DNA of 64,000 nucleotides from Halorubellus litoreus (GTDB lineage Archaea; Halobacteriota; Halobacteria; Halobacteriales; Natrialbaceae): contig NZ_JAZAQL010000005.1 of the NCBI RefSeq assembly GCF_037081675.1, forward strand, positions 1 to 64,000, written 5' to 3'. The notes below the pieces were generated by a model. The model was not told where the DNA came from. It saw only the letters and a program-made list of their open reading frames with translations, and made no database searches. The position numbers and the translations under genes are program-made. Each line of letters begins with the position of its first letter. Within the stretch, counting starts at the first letter, position 1. Positions 27,401-36,191 of this stretch are shown here, piece by piece.

Positions 27401-28144
27401 GACACCGACTTCGACGCTGAGTCCGACGTCGACGACGCGGCGAGCGATGACGTCGAGAGCGACCTGGGAACCGACGCGTTCGACACCAGCGACTTCGGTG
27501 GCACGGACAGCGTCGAGAGCAGCGAGCCCATTGATCTGGACGAAACCGACGCCGCTGACTCCGGAAGCGACGACCTCGCGGGCGAGACCGACGAGGACGA
27601 CGACCTCGGAGAGGACACCGGCGCGAACGACCTCGACCTCGGCACGTCGAGTGGCGAAGGGCCCGCCGAGACCGCTGAAGCGACGACTGGTGTCGACGAG
27701 TCCGAAGCGACGAGCGACGTCGACGATTCACCGTGGAACCCCGCGGAGACCAGCGAACCCGACAGTCAGGACGCCGCCGACGACGTGGAGCACGACGACG
27801 CCCTCGACGAAGGCGTCGAGGACGCGCTGAGCTTCGACGAGGACCCGCTGGCCGACGACGAACCCAGCGACGACGACGCTGACTCGTCCGACGACGGCGA
27901 GATCCCCGACGACGACCCGCTCGCCGGCGCCAGCGACCTCGACTTCGGGAGCGACGGCGACGCCATCGGCGACGACGCAGCAAACGCCGACGCGGACGGC
28001 ACCGCCGACCAGTCGGACACAACCGACGGCACCGACGCGGACGACGAGGACGACGAGGACGACGAGGACGACGAGGACGACGCGACCGCCGACGACATGT
28101 TCTCGTTCGCCCAGAGCAACCCCGACAACGACGACGACGACTGA
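24425..28144 (+). CDS. Methyl-accepting chemotaxis transducer with long acidic tail
   Basis: This 1239-residue membrane sensor controls CheA activity. It has a TM helix at about 20-42, an extracellular sensor domain to about 305, and a second TM at about 308-329. A first HAMP (GRNTASSIDRLTSKTSQMEQ) follows, then a second HAMP-like unit (ACAAGDLTQRLDGESESDAM), then the coiled-coil signalling domain with tip EIAEQTNMLALNANIEAARS near residue 584. Typical transducers end near residue 760. This one continues for about 480 residues of Asp/Glu/Ser/Ala-rich, probably disordered sequence with repeats such as EDDAFGG and DFDAESDVDD. That tail resembles the CheA linker encoded at 54.3-57.8 kb. Confidence 0.95.
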   Translation: MLGPLRTVTPNFIRRSYALKFGIALLLMGVVVGAVGVGATTQITDEVRTSVNGGLDNVANQQAQNLVSWHEKNQAVLTSLIQSQGINDAQSDDEIGDVLGDRVSDFSNGMRVHFVDTSSGTVNASSTTQYDGMRLSELDEPWANRNISGTQGAVTERYTIDYMLTGENESALAYTHSLPGRANLVVVYVVNTDSFSDTLTQGDGQFTTVYDDRTGEVAFSSESELVGATYDNQDIVDGVTSNATTKDGNQVLSLGVPSGDLAQFVPSEYEQEEYVVSYASVNTQGPEWYVLTHTPESEAYGFVETVNQYGLFATLGSIAVMLLIGMIIGRNTASSIDRLTSKTSQMEQGNLNVDFETKRIDSIGRLYDGFAEMRDALRNQIQEARDAREEAELARAEAEQMNRHLERKADEYADVMQACAAGDLTQRLDGESESDAMVEIAEEFNEMIAEIERTTAHLKNFANEVATSSEEVTASSEEVRSASEQVTESIQEISDGAERQNDSLQDVSQEMSGLSTTIEEIASSSNEVADLAERTAETGRDGRDAAEEAIDRMSQLEDEREVVTDQMGQLEDEMAQIDELIDFITEIAEQTNMLALNANIEAARSGESGEGFSVVAGEVKDLAEETKDAAEDIEKRLERIQDQTKQSVRGVEAASEQIAATTEAVEDTVEALDEIAGYAQETNTGVQEISAATEEQAASTEEVVAMVDDAATISEETTAEAENVAAAAEEQTTALTEVSRSASDLANQASRLSEALDRFDTETDEAAGFDVDESELLADTQTDVDVEADAAAAVGELSGDATDAPELEAPDQQADDATSDPEPASAEPAANAGGAFDDLSDGPAGESDDADPAGGVGGGDPLGDLPDEPAGDASDADDSESGLGTPATFEDEDDSGGGEDDAFGGEDDAFGGDEASTDADDADGGFSGVDETVDDAPSFEETLDDPLADEPDSADESDTIDSRADEPEAGASVEDDANTIDDSGFDAESDVDDTDFDAESDVDDAASDDVESDLGTDAFDTSDFGGTDSVESSEPIDLDETDAADSGSDDLAGETDEDDDLGEDTGANDLDLGTSSGEGPAETAEATTGVDESEATSDVDDSPWNPAETSEPDSQDAADDVEHDDALDEGVEDALSFDEDPLADDEPSDDDADSSDDGEIPDDDPLAGASDLDFGSDGDAIGDDAANADADGTADQSDTTDGTDADDEDDEDDEDDEDDATADDMFSFAQSNPDNDDDD

Positions 28145-28273
28145 ATACGGTCCCTCTGCGGATTCGGACTGATTCTTCGGTCTTTCCCCGCCTCACCGAG
28201 CCCGAGCCGTAACGACGGCCGGCCGCACCCCTTCACGTTACCATTTTGAATCGTCTCTGGTAACTTCCGCGGA

Positions 28274-28280
28274 TTTATAC
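28274..28280 (+). promoter_or_regulatory. TATA box of the PKD protein operon
   Basis: TTTATAC lies 28-34 bp upstream of the ATG at 28308. Confidence 0.6.
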
Positions 28281-28307
28281 CAAGGAACGAATCTAATTCC
28301 GACACAG

Positions 28308-31300
28308 ATGGCATGGAATATTGTGGTGGCGGTTCTCCTCATCACCACACCGACACTCCCCGCTGTCCACCACTCGCCCGCGAACGAACCTCCGAACGCC
28401 GACGCTGGACTCGACCAGCACGTCACCGCAGGCAGCACCGTCCTCCTCGACGCAACCGGCAGCCGCGACCCCGACGGCACCATCGACGAATACGCCTGGC
28501 GTATCGACACACCGGACGGCAACACGATCGAACCCGACTGCACGACCTGCGAACGCACACGCTTCCGAGCGACGAACCAAGGCACGTACAACGTGTCACT
28601 GACCGTCACCGACGACGACGGTGCCACGCGAACCGACTACCTCTACGTCACCGTCACACCGGACGACCCTCCGACCGTGAACGTCACCGGGCCACTACGA
28701 ACGACGACCGAGACACCCACGACGTTCCAAGCGAACGTCACCGCCGGGAGCGAACCCGTCCAAAACATCACCTGGCGCATCAACGAGACCCTCATCCCGG
28801 CCGACAACACGACAACGATCACGAGACAGTTCACAGACACCGGAGAACAATCCGTCACCGTCATCGTGACAGACGAAATCGGACGGACGACCACCGACGG
28901 CCTCCAGGTCACCGTCAACGCAGCGAACGCGACACCACCACCGAACGATGGGAACGAGACCGACCCCACGAACCCACCGAACGCAAGCGACCCTGGACCA
29001 ATCATCACACCCACGCCCGACCCTGGGAACGGTTCTTCGCCTGGAGACGGAACGCCGAACGGTTCGGATGGCACGCTCGCCAGCCAGTTCGACCCGACCG
29101 TCACTGGCCCGCAACTCGTGAAGGGCGACCATCCGCTCGACGCATCCTACGGTATCGCGTCCAACGCCCACCCCCAAGACATCAGTAGCATCGAATGGAT
29201 CGTCAACGGCAACCCACAGACGACCAACCCCGCCATCGACGCCACCTGGACAGCAGGACGCCACTCACTCGAAGCCAAAGTCACGTACACGGACGACTCG
29301 ACCGACACAGCAACGTTCAGCGACGGCACCACCGACGTCATCGCAGACCCCGCACCGACCCCGATACTCGACGACCCCACGACCGAAAGCAGCGTCATCT
29401 CGGGCGACTTCGAGGTACGAGACGGCTACGGCAACCTGAAAGACGTCACCGTTACCGTCGGCGACCAGAACGACTTCCAGCTCAGCTATCCGCCGATGAG
29501 ACGACTCCAACCCGAGCAAGTCCGAGACCACTACCGATACGAGAACCTCGCCCCGAACCAGACCTACACCGTCACACTGACAGCAACCGACGACCGCGGC
29601 CAGACGCGCACCACCAGCCACACAGTCAATACGTCCACGGGGCCAGAGATCGTCTCCATCGGCTTCCAAGACACACCCGTCGACTCCTACCACCCCCGAA
29701 TCGACCCAGACCGCTACACCGCAACCCACGTCGTCAAAATCGACCTCAACGGGTATAATCCTAACCAAGTCTCAATAAATAGTAGGCCAGATAAAACCAA
29801 ATCAATCCGTTTAGGTGAGAAAGAACGGTCGTACGACGAGGAGTCGGACACCCTCACTGTTGAGACGGAATGGGCAGGGGACACGCCTGGAAGATACCAA
29901 GTTAACACTAAGCTGTTCATCAGGAACCAGATTACATCCACAGTTCGTTCCGGTTTTAATGTCACAGCGAGTCCGCCTGAACTACGATTAACTTCCCCTA
30001 CTGAAGGAACCAAGGAAGAACTAGTTCAGAATTGGGGGATGATTGTTGACGCGAGCCAATCATTCGATCCAGATGGTCATACAATGCGGATTAACTGGCT
30101 TGACGGGGCAGACCATCTGAAAATGAATAATTGGGCCGCTAAACTTACCCCCACAGACACTGCTGGTGTTCGGATTATCGACGAAACGGGAGCTACATCT
30201 GAAGAACTTGGTAGCTTCCTCCCCTATTATATCCCGAGAATAACCGGCCAACAAATGACAACTAGTGGGCCGTACAATCGCAGTGAGGACGTGGTCCTTG
30301 AGGTTCGGACTGATTCCTACGCGTTCACGAAGAATCCGAAGCGATACAACATCACGCTCGGTGCACGGACGAATTCGAGTGCTGTCGATATTCTCTCCGT
30401 GGAGAAGCGACAGATTCCGCCGAACGAGGTGGATGGGAATAACGCAATCAAACATCGCTTGCATCGCTGGGTAGCGACGGTCCGCGTGGAAGCGAGAGAC
30501 TTGAATGAGAGTGAGAACTGGGTTACGCTCTACAACGTCGAGAATCCAGAACGAATCCACGTGTCTCAGGAACTTGGAGACGTCAAGTTGCGGTTCTCGA
30601 ACAAGGTTCGGAATCTTTCGTTGAAACGAACAGCATATCGCGTCAAGAACGACAGCGGTAATCAAAAAATCGAACTCACTGACCGGAGTAGATACCGACA
30701 ACTAGTTCGTCAGGATTGGTCGTTCGAAAAGCGAATACAGGTCGTCGATTCAGTCTCCATCCAGAACCGAGAGCGCGAAACATACACCGAAGAGAACCTG
30801 AGAAACTTCAGTCGTGGGTCCGTCGCAAGACAGTTCGCTGCGTCGAAACCTGAGTGGTCCTATGCCGGGAAAGAACGATACGAAGAGACGAAGACGGTGG
30901 TCGTTGCGGAGTGGAAACAGAATGTAACGGAGGGGAGGCCGACAGGACAGTCGAGACGGGTCCTCTCTAATCCGAACGCCTACGTGAAGGAACGCCAGTA
31001 CCGGTATTGGACGACCAAGCAGGTAACTGTCGAGAAGGAAGTGACCAAGAAGGTCCCGGTGACTGTCACTGTCGAGAAGACGATCGAAGAGGAGGTGTGT
31101 CCCCCGCGTATCGGGTGTTACTACCGCGAACGGACGATCACGGTCAAGAAGACGAAGATGGTCGAACGCACAGTAACCGTCGAGCGAGAGGTCATCCGAA
31201 GAGTCCAGCACCAGTACTGGGCGAAAGAAGCGTTCTCTAATGGACATACAGCGACGGGGAACACTCGCCAGGTCCGATCCGAACCCAAGCGATACCACAC

Positions 31301-31727
31301 GGAGTACCTCGTGCAGATTCCGAAGGAACGCACCCTGACGAAGACTCGGCACTCGGTCTCGAAGACCGTGCAGAAATCACGAGAAGAGTGGACAGCGTTC
31401 ACCAACGTCTCGACAATCGTCCAGGCTCGTGGAATCGTGAAAGCCGAAGACAAGCGAATCGGGAGCATCGAGAAGCACCCGAAGTGGATACTTACGAAAG
31501 AAGGGAACGTCACCGAGGTGGTCGACACCTACGACGACAAATCAAACGTGCAGGTGACGTACGCCACAGTCAGCGGCACGCTCGTCCACGGACCAGGACC
31601 AGATGAAAAAAGACAATTTACGATAACTGTCGAGATGACTGAACACGCGACGAAACAAGAACTGATCGAAGCCGCGAAAGCACGAATCACCGCCTGCGAC
31701 AACGATACCGAGGACTGCAATGAATAA
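28308..31727 (+). CDS. PKD-domain surface protein, mosaic composition
   Basis: This 1139-residue secreted protein has a signal-like N terminus (MAWNIVVAVLLITTPTLPAV). A PKD domain spans about 30-115 (TVLLDATGSRDPDGTIDEYAW, VSLTVTDDDGA), with a second Ig-like domain to about 205. A Pro/Asn-rich spacer and further beta domains to about 480 follow. After codon about 480 (near 29750) the base composition shifts to clearly more AT-rich, with different codon choice. The C-terminal part has paired W-x(n)-TG-x-(S/T)-R-x-V-x-S-x-P-x-x-Y segments near 867 and 970. These flank Lys/Glu/Val-rich strands (KEVTKKVPVTVTVEKTIEEE). Sequons are frequent. It overlaps the next gene by 8 bp. Probably a cell-surface adhesin-like protein. 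Confidence 0.82.
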   Translation: MAWNIVVAVLLITTPTLPAVHHSPANEPPNADAGLDQHVTAGSTVLLDATGSRDPDGTIDEYAWRIDTPDGNTIEPDCTTCERTRFRATNQGTYNVSLTVTDDDGATRTDYLYVTVTPDDPPTVNVTGPLRTTTETPTTFQANVTAGSEPVQNITWRINETLIPADNTTTITRQFTDTGEQSVTVIVTDEIGRTTTDGLQVTVNAANATPPPNDGNETDPTNPPNASDPGPIITPTPDPGNGSSPGDGTPNGSDGTLASQFDPTVTGPQLVKGDHPLDASYGIASNAHPQDISSIEWIVNGNPQTTNPAIDATWTAGRHSLEAKVTYTDDSTDTATFSDGTTDVIADPAPTPILDDPTTESSVISGDFEVRDGYGNLKDVTVTVGDQNDFQLSYPPMRRLQPEQVRDHYRYENLAPNQTYTVTLTATDDRGQTRTTSHTVNTSTGPEIVSIGFQDTPVDSYHPRIDPDRYTATHVVKIDLNGYNPNQVSINSRPDKTKSIRLGEKERSYDEESDTLTVETEWAGDTPGRYQVNTKLFIRNQITSTVRSGFNVTASPPELRLTSPTEGTKEELVQNWGMIVDASQSFDPDGHTMRINWLDGADHLKMNNWAAKLTPTDTAGVRIIDETGATSEELGSFLPYYIPRITGQQMTTSGPYNRSEDVVLEVRTDSYAFTKNPKRYNITLGARTNSSAVDILSVEKRQIPPNEVDGNNAIKHRLHRWVATVRVEARDLNESENWVTLYNVENPERIHVSQELGDVKLRFSNKVRNLSLKRTAYRVKNDSGNQKIELTDRSRYRQLVRQDWSFEKRIQVVDSVSIQNRERETYTEENLRNFSRGSVARQFAASKPEWSYAGKERYEETKTVVVAEWKQNVTEGRPTGQSRRVLSNPNAYVKERQYRYWTTKQVTVEKEVTKKVPVTVTVEKTIEEEVCPPRIGCYYRERTITVKKTKMVERTVTVEREVIRRVQHQYWAKEAFSNGHTATGNTRQVRSEPKRYHTEYLVQIPKERTLTKTRHSVSKTVQKSREEWTAFTNVSTIVQARGIVKAEDKRIGSIEKHPKWILTKEGNVTEVVDTYDDKSNVQVTYATVSGTLVHGPGPDEKRQFTITVEMTEHATKQELIEAAKARITACDNDTEDCNE

Positions 31728-32676
31728 GACATCCATCCTGCTCTTGGGTCTTTTCGTAGTTGCTGCTGTACCTACAGCACCTGGAGCGTCGGGGATTAAT
31801 GAGACGGGTACGGATAATAATGTGGTCCAAGAATCAGAACCGGAGGAAGTTATCGAGCGGAGCTTTCGAAGTCGTGGTACGGAATATTTGATCAGTGTGA
31901 ACCTCTCAAATCATACCGTTCGTGTGAAGGCAGACCACTTCGCTGATAACCAAACTAGCGTTGGATTCGCTCTCTACCTCAACGATAAGCAATTAACCAA
32001 TCAAATGTGGACTTTGTCCCAGGGGCAGACAAAAAAATATAAGAAAAAAATTATTAATGACTATTATGCGGGGGATATATATAGGAACCTAACAATCTAC
32101 ACGAGAAACGAAGTTGCTAGCATTGCTTATAATTTTACCGTGCCCAGAAAATACAACGGGCGATATCTACGTCCCACAATCAAAAAGATAGATTTTGAGC
32201 GTCTGAATCATACCGCTGGGAGATTGACGATTACTGTTCGTTCGGACTCGGAGTATTATTATCCAATCTATTATCAAATCTGGACACCTGGCGTTCAAGC
32301 AGATTATATTGAAGTTCGACCTACGGAGGGAGAGAATATCACACGAAGTTCAATAATTTTGCCGATAGATAAGGGCGAATCAGTGGAAGGAGAAATACGT
32401 GCTCATGCTATGCTCCTGAATAAGACTGGACCATTAAGCACTCAAGTGGAATTCTATGGTCGTCCCGGGAACGTACAATTCCAAAGGGTCCCATTTGAGC
32501 CACTACAACTTGAACGCGTTACTGAACACACCTACGTCAACGAGAGCGTGTCTGAGAACGGGGCGTTCGGCGTAAGTGACCAGGCTTTCAGACGTGTTCT
32601 GGGTGGTGTTGGTGTGTTATTGTTGCTGATAGTCGTCGTCGGGGTCTTGTTGGGGCGGCGTCGGCGGCGCGTCTAG
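31720..32676 (+). CDS. C-terminally anchored exported protein, AT-rich gene
   Basis: This 318-residue protein has a signal peptide (MNKTSILLLGLFVVAAVPTA). A beta-rich extracellular region with several N-glycosylation sequons follows (VNLSNHTVRV, RNLTIY, NHTAGRLT). It ends with one membrane helix (VLGGVGVLLLLIVVVGVLLG) and a basic RRRRRV end that keeps the tail inside. The ATG overlaps the end of the PKD protein gene, so the two are co-transcribed and probably act together at the surface. Its AT-richness, runs such as AAAAAAA near 32030, and use of AAA, ATA and TTA codons differ from the genome background. No known domain recognised. Confidence 0.78.
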   Translation: MNKTSILLLGLFVVAAVPTAPGASGINETGTDNNVVQESEPEEVIERSFRSRGTEYLISVNLSNHTVRVKADHFADNQTSVGFALYLNDKQLTNQMWTLSQGQTKKYKKKIINDYYAGDIYRNLTIYTRNEVASIAYNFTVPRKYNGRYLRPTIKKIDFERLNHTAGRLTITVRSDSEYYYPIYYQIWTPGVQADYIEVRPTEGENITRSSIILPIDKGESVEGEIRAHAMLLNKTGPLSTQVEFYGRPGNVQFQRVPFEPLQLERVTEHTYVNESVSENGAFGVSDQAFRRVLGGVGVLLLLIVVVGVLLGRRRRRV

Positions 32677-32903
32677 GTGTTGTTCCTGACGTCTCGCACG
32701 ATCTGGTCGACGTTGTAGTCGTCGTCTGCGATGTCGAACACTTTCTGTTGGTCGACGGTGACGGTGAAGACGCCGTTGTCGCCGGGGACGAGCGTAATCT
32801 CGTCGATGGTTTCACCGAGTGATTCGAGGATGACGTGTTGGACGTCTTCGGCGCGGTTCAGGTACCCGCAAGGGAGACAGAATTCGATTTCGACGGTGGA
32901 CAT
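32673..32903 (-). CDS. Rdx/SelW-like thioredoxin-fold protein
   Basis: This 76-residue protein of the Rdx (SelT/SelW/SelH) family has the CxxC redox site early in the chain (IEFCLPCGYLNRAEDVQHVI). The rest of the small alpha/beta fold follows, with ITLVPGDNGVFTVTVD and KVFDIADDDYNVDQIVRDV. The usual selenocysteine position is Cys. It is presumed to be a small thiol oxidoreductase. It converges with, and overlaps by 4 bp, the exported protein gene on the other strand. The AT-rich block ends here and normal composition resumes. Confidence 0.85.
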   Translation of the reverse strand: MSTVEIEFCLPCGYLNRAEDVQHVILESLGETIDEITLVPGDNGVFTVTVDQQKVFDIADDDYNVDQIVRDVRNNT

Positions 32904-32936
32904 GTGGCGTGTGTTGGGTCGTCGGTGGCGTAAGCG

Positions 32937-33731
32937 TTATCGTCCGGTGTACGTGTTCGCGAGTGCGTCGAGGGCTTCGTGGTGTTCGGTGGTGTGGGGG
33001 GCGGTGAGGGGGCTGACGCTGACGTTCCCGTTGACGATCGCGTGCCGGTCCGTTCCGGGTTCGTCGGGGAGGTCGCCGTCGGCCATGCGTTCCCAGACGT
33101 GGTCGTGGAGGACGATGCGACCGTCCTCGTGCGTGGCGTCCATGTGGTAGGAGTGCGAGGGGCGCGTGATCTCCATGTCTGCGGGGCCGTTCTCGGGCAT
33201 CGGGGCGTTCACGTTCAGGTAGTCGGCGTGGTCGAAGACGCCGGAGTCGATCGCGTGTTCGACGAGGTACGCGGTCGCCGTGGCGGCCTCGCGATAGTCG
33301 CGTTTCTCGGGTTGGACGTCGGAGAACTGGACGTCGTCGGGGATGGGGACGTAGAGGCTCGTTGCGATCGCTGGCAGGTCGAAGAACGCGGCTTCGACGG
33401 CGGCGGAGACGGTGCCGGAGCGGCCGAGGACGTAGTGGCCGAGGTTCGCGCCGCGGTTACAGCCGGCGACGACGAGGTCCGGGTCGTCGATGAACTCGGT
33501 GAGGCCGGCGACGACGCAGTCGGTTGGTGTACCTTCGACGGCGTACCCGCGTTCGTGCTCGGTGAGTTCCGCGGTCGTGCTCATGCTGCGGCCGACGGCG
33601 CTCTGGTCGGTGGCTGGGGCGACGACGGTGACGTCGCCGTGGTCGTCGAGCGCGTCGGCGAGCGCGTGGAGGCCGGGGCTGTCGATGCCGTCGTCGTTCG
33701 TGAGGAGGATGGAGCGTTCGGCGTCCGTCAT
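32937..33731 (-). CDS. surE: 5'/3'-nucleotidase SurE
   Basis: This 264-residue divalent-metal-dependent nucleotidase dephosphorylates nucleoside monophosphates. The metal-binding N terminus is ILLTNDDGIDSPGLHAL. The family motifs VVAPATDQSAVGRSMS and VVAGCNRGANLGHYVLGRSG carry the remaining Ser and Asn ligands. A TSxSxSxS-type phosphate loop is partly visible as SGTVSAAVEAAFF. The ATG at 33731 gives the expected start (MTDAERSILLTND). It is followed downstream by the Rdx gene on the same strand with a 33-bp gap. Confidence 0.95.
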   Translation of the reverse strand: MTDAERSILLTNDDGIDSPGLHALADALDDHGDVTVVAPATDQSAVGRSMSTTAELTEHERGYAVEGTPTDCVVAGLTEFIDDPDLVVAGCNRGANLGHYVLGRSGTVSAAVEAAFFDLPAIATSLYVPIPDDVQFSDVQPEKRDYREAATATAYLVEHAIDSGVFDHADYLNVNAPMPENGPADMEITRPSHSYHMDATHEDGRIVLHDHVWERMADGDLPDEPGTDRHAIVNGNVSVSPLTAPHTTEHHEALDALANTYTGR

Positions 33732-33814
33732 GTCCCAGTCTGTGGGTGTATGGTGGTTAAGCGTGCTGGTCGCGGGTGTCCGCGGTCGGGTGGTGTGGTG
33801 AGTTCGCTGGGGGC

Positions 33815-35251
33815 TCAGAGTGGTGCTGGTGCGTGGTCGACGGTCGTGTGTTCGTCGACGACGAGGTTGTAGGCTTCTTCGTCGTCGTTCCAGAGGGCGA
33901 GGGCGCCGTCGAACGTGAGGAGGTCGCCGTAGTCGGCGCGCCGGAGGTCGTCGTTGAGTGCGGTTTCGTTCGTGAGGACGGCGTAGTGGTCGATGGCCTC
34001 GCTGCCGTCGCCGACCTTGTAGAGGGGGTTGGCGTCGTCGTGGTCGGTGAGGTCGTGGGAGAGTTTCACCGCGATGGCTTTGATGCGGTTGGGGACGTGC
34101 GTCTCGGTCTCGGCCATGCGAGCGTACTTGTTCGTGGTGGCGGTGACGTCGAGGCGGCGGGTGGTGTCGCGGCGGAGGATGCTGTACGCGTATTGGACGT
34201 CTACGTTCACGAACTCGCCGGGTGCGTGCTCGGCGTCGGATTCGGGGGTGGCGTCGTCGAGGCGGCGTTGGAAGTCGGGGACGTCGAGGTCGTGTTTCAC
34301 GTCGAACGTCCACCCGCGGTCGGTGGGTTCGTGGCCGGGCCAGAGGCGGACGGTCGGCGAGTAGACGGTCGCGTTCGTCGATTCGACGACGGCCCGTTCG
34401 GCGGTTCGGAGGCCGGTGGCGGTGTTCTGGTCGGCGGGGGCGAGTGCGAGGAGTGCGCCGTCGTCGGCGACCGCGTTCGTGTACGTCTCGAGGACGGTTT
34501 CGGGGTCGGCGAGTTCGTTGAGGACGTTCGCGAACACGACGAGGTCCCATGCTTGGTCCGCGTCTGCGCGAGGGTCGAAGTCTTCGGCGCGGTCTCGGTG
34601 GACGGTGGTGTGGAAGTTGTCGCCGGTCTCGTCGAGCATCGATTCGAGGACGTCCGCGTTCGCGCTCGGTTCGAGCGCGTGGTAGTCGACGAGCGCGTCG
34701 TTCGGGAGGAAGTCGTGGAGGCCGAGTGCGGGGCCGCCGACGCCGGCGCCGACGTCGAGGACGCGGAGGTCGCGACCGAGCAGGTTCTTCTCGGTGAGGT
34801 CGGCGAGCACGTACTGGATGGCGGCGTAGAAGTCGGGGAGGTGATAGCAGCCGTACGCGAGCGCGGCCTGCTGGTCGTACGTGACGTCGCGCTGGTGGTA
34901 GTAGTCGTCCTTCATCCGGCGGATGGTCTCGCGGAGCGCGTCGCCGCTGTCGCCGCGATGCCAGTCGGGGCCGTACGCGGCGACGAGTTCGTCCTCGAAC
35001 GTTCGCGCGTACCCGACGGGGAACTTGTCGACGTCGACGCGGCGGTACTCGATGGGGTTCTCGTTGACGGGCACGAACGTGCCGTCGGCCTGTTGGACGA
35101 GTCCGAGGTCGACCGCTTCCTCGTGGAGGATTCGCTTCACGACCGCGGGATGGGGGTGGCCGTCGACGTACTCGCAGATCTCCTCGGGGTCGATCGGGCG
35201 GACGTTCTGGAGGTACTTCGCGTTGTTCCGGATGGCGTCTCTATCTGTCAT
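33815..35251 (-). CDS. Rsm22-family ribosomal methyltransferase-like protein
   Basis: This 478-residue protein has a Rossmann SAM-binding motif at LRVLDVGAGVGGPALGLHDF and further methyltransferase motifs (DYHALEPSANADVLESM, WDLVVFANVLNEL, ALLALAPADQNTAT). The layout fits the Rsm22 family, linked to the small ribosomal subunit in mitochondria and bacteria. The Cys cluster of mitochondrial members is not evident. An N-terminal region (1-110) has a winged-helix look (HPAVVKRILHEEAVDLGLVQ). It sits upstream of surE and downstream of tyrA on the same strand. Confidence 0.82.
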   Translation of the reverse strand: MTDRDAIRNNAKYLQNVRPIDPEEICEYVDGHPHPAVVKRILHEEAVDLGLVQQADGTFVPVNENPIEYRRVDVDKFPVGYARTFEDELVAAYGPDWHRGDSGDALRETIRRMKDDYYHQRDVTYDQQAALAYGCYHLPDFYAAIQYVLADLTEKNLLGRDLRVLDVGAGVGGPALGLHDFLPNDALVDYHALEPSANADVLESMLDETGDNFHTTVHRDRAEDFDPRADADQAWDLVVFANVLNELADPETVLETYTNAVADDGALLALAPADQNTATGLRTAERAVVESTNATVYSPTVRLWPGHEPTDRGWTFDVKHDLDVPDFQRRLDDATPESDAEHAPGEFVNVDVQYAYSILRRDTTRRLDVTATTNKYARMAETETHVPNRIKAIAVKLSHDLTDHDDANPLYKVGDGSEAIDHYAVLTNETALNDDLRRADYGDLLTFDGALALWNDDEEAYNLVVDEHTTVDHAPAPL

Positions 35252-35290
35252 CGGTGGTCCCTGTGTCTCTCGTCGGTTGTCCGTCGTTCG

Positions 35291-36124
35291 TCATCGGTGG
35301 TCGGTGACGTCGTCGTGGGTGGTGTCCGTGGCGTCGTGCGCGGTGTCTGTGGCGTCATGGGCGCGTTCGCTGGCGTCGGCGAACGCGTCGAGGAAGGCGT
35401 CATGGTCGGCGTCGGCGAGCCGCGCGACTGCGTCCGCGAGGGCGTGGCGGCCGGCCGCGTATCGGTCGGCGATGTCGGCGTAGACGCGTGGTTCCTGTCT
35501 CGTGACGTGCGCGGCGAGGTCGGCGAGTTCGCGCGAGAGCGGCGTGTGGAACTCCTCGCGGACGTCGTCGGTGGCGAGCCGCCACGCGAGGATCGCGGCG
35601 TGCGTGGCGGCCTGCACTGACTCCATCGCGGTGTCGTGCTCGTCGACGGTCGTGTCGAAGACGTCGTTCCCGCTCGCGGCGAGCGAGTCGCGGAGTGCAT
35701 CGGTGACGGGACCGGGCTGGTCGTGCACGGCTGCGATCGAGCCGGGGGCGTTCTCGGGGGCGAACAGCGGGTGGAGGCTCAGGCGTTCCAGGTCGGGTGC
35801 GTGCTCGCGCATCGCGCTCACCGGGCCGCCCATCTCGCCGGCGACGTCGACGACCGCGCTGGTCGCTCGACTCGCTTGGGGGGCGATGACGTCGGGTGCG
35901 ACCGTCATCGGGACTGCAACGCAGACGACGTCGAACCGCGCCCCGTCCGCGTCTGCGTTAGCGGCCGCGTCGTTCGGGTCCAGCGGTGCCGTCTCGGCGT
36001 CGTCGACGGCTGCGGCTGCGCGGTCGGCCGCGGCGGGGTCGGCGTCCGCGAACGCGACGCGTGCGTCCACGAGCCCCCCGAACCAGCGACCCATCGTCCC
36101 GGCGCCGACGACGAGTACTCGCAT
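35291..36124 (-). CDS. tyrA: Prephenate dehydrogenase
   Basis: This 277-residue NAD-dependent enzyme makes 4-hydroxyphenylpyruvate on the tyrosine pathway. The N-terminal Rossmann loop is VLVVGAGTMGRWFG. Substrate-binding regions include VVDVAGEMGGPVSAMREHAP, LSLHPLFAPENAPGS and VDEHDTAMESVQAATHAAIL. The last 25 residues contain a short tandem repeat (HDATDTAHDATDTTHDD) coded by a DNA duplication. Genes for two common shikimate steps, aroA and aroC, lie 2-5 kb away on the other strand, so aromatic amino acid genes cluster here. Confidence 0.9.
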   Translation of the reverse strand: MRVLVVGAGTMGRWFGGLVDARVAFADADPAAADRAAAAVDDAETAPLDPNDAAANADADGARFDVVCVAVPMTVAPDVIAPQASRATSAVVDVAGEMGGPVSAMREHAPDLERLSLHPLFAPENAPGSIAAVHDQPGPVTDALRDSLAASGNDVFDTTVDEHDTAMESVQAATHAAILAWRLATDDVREEFHTPLSRELADLAAHVTRQEPRVYADIADRYAAGRHALADAVARLADADHDAFLDAFADASERAHDATDTAHDATDTTHDDVTDHR

Positions 36125-36191
36125 CTGGACGCGAGTAGCCGACCGCGGGAGAAAAGCCGTTCGATACCGCCACTCGCCGACGTCCAGGGAC

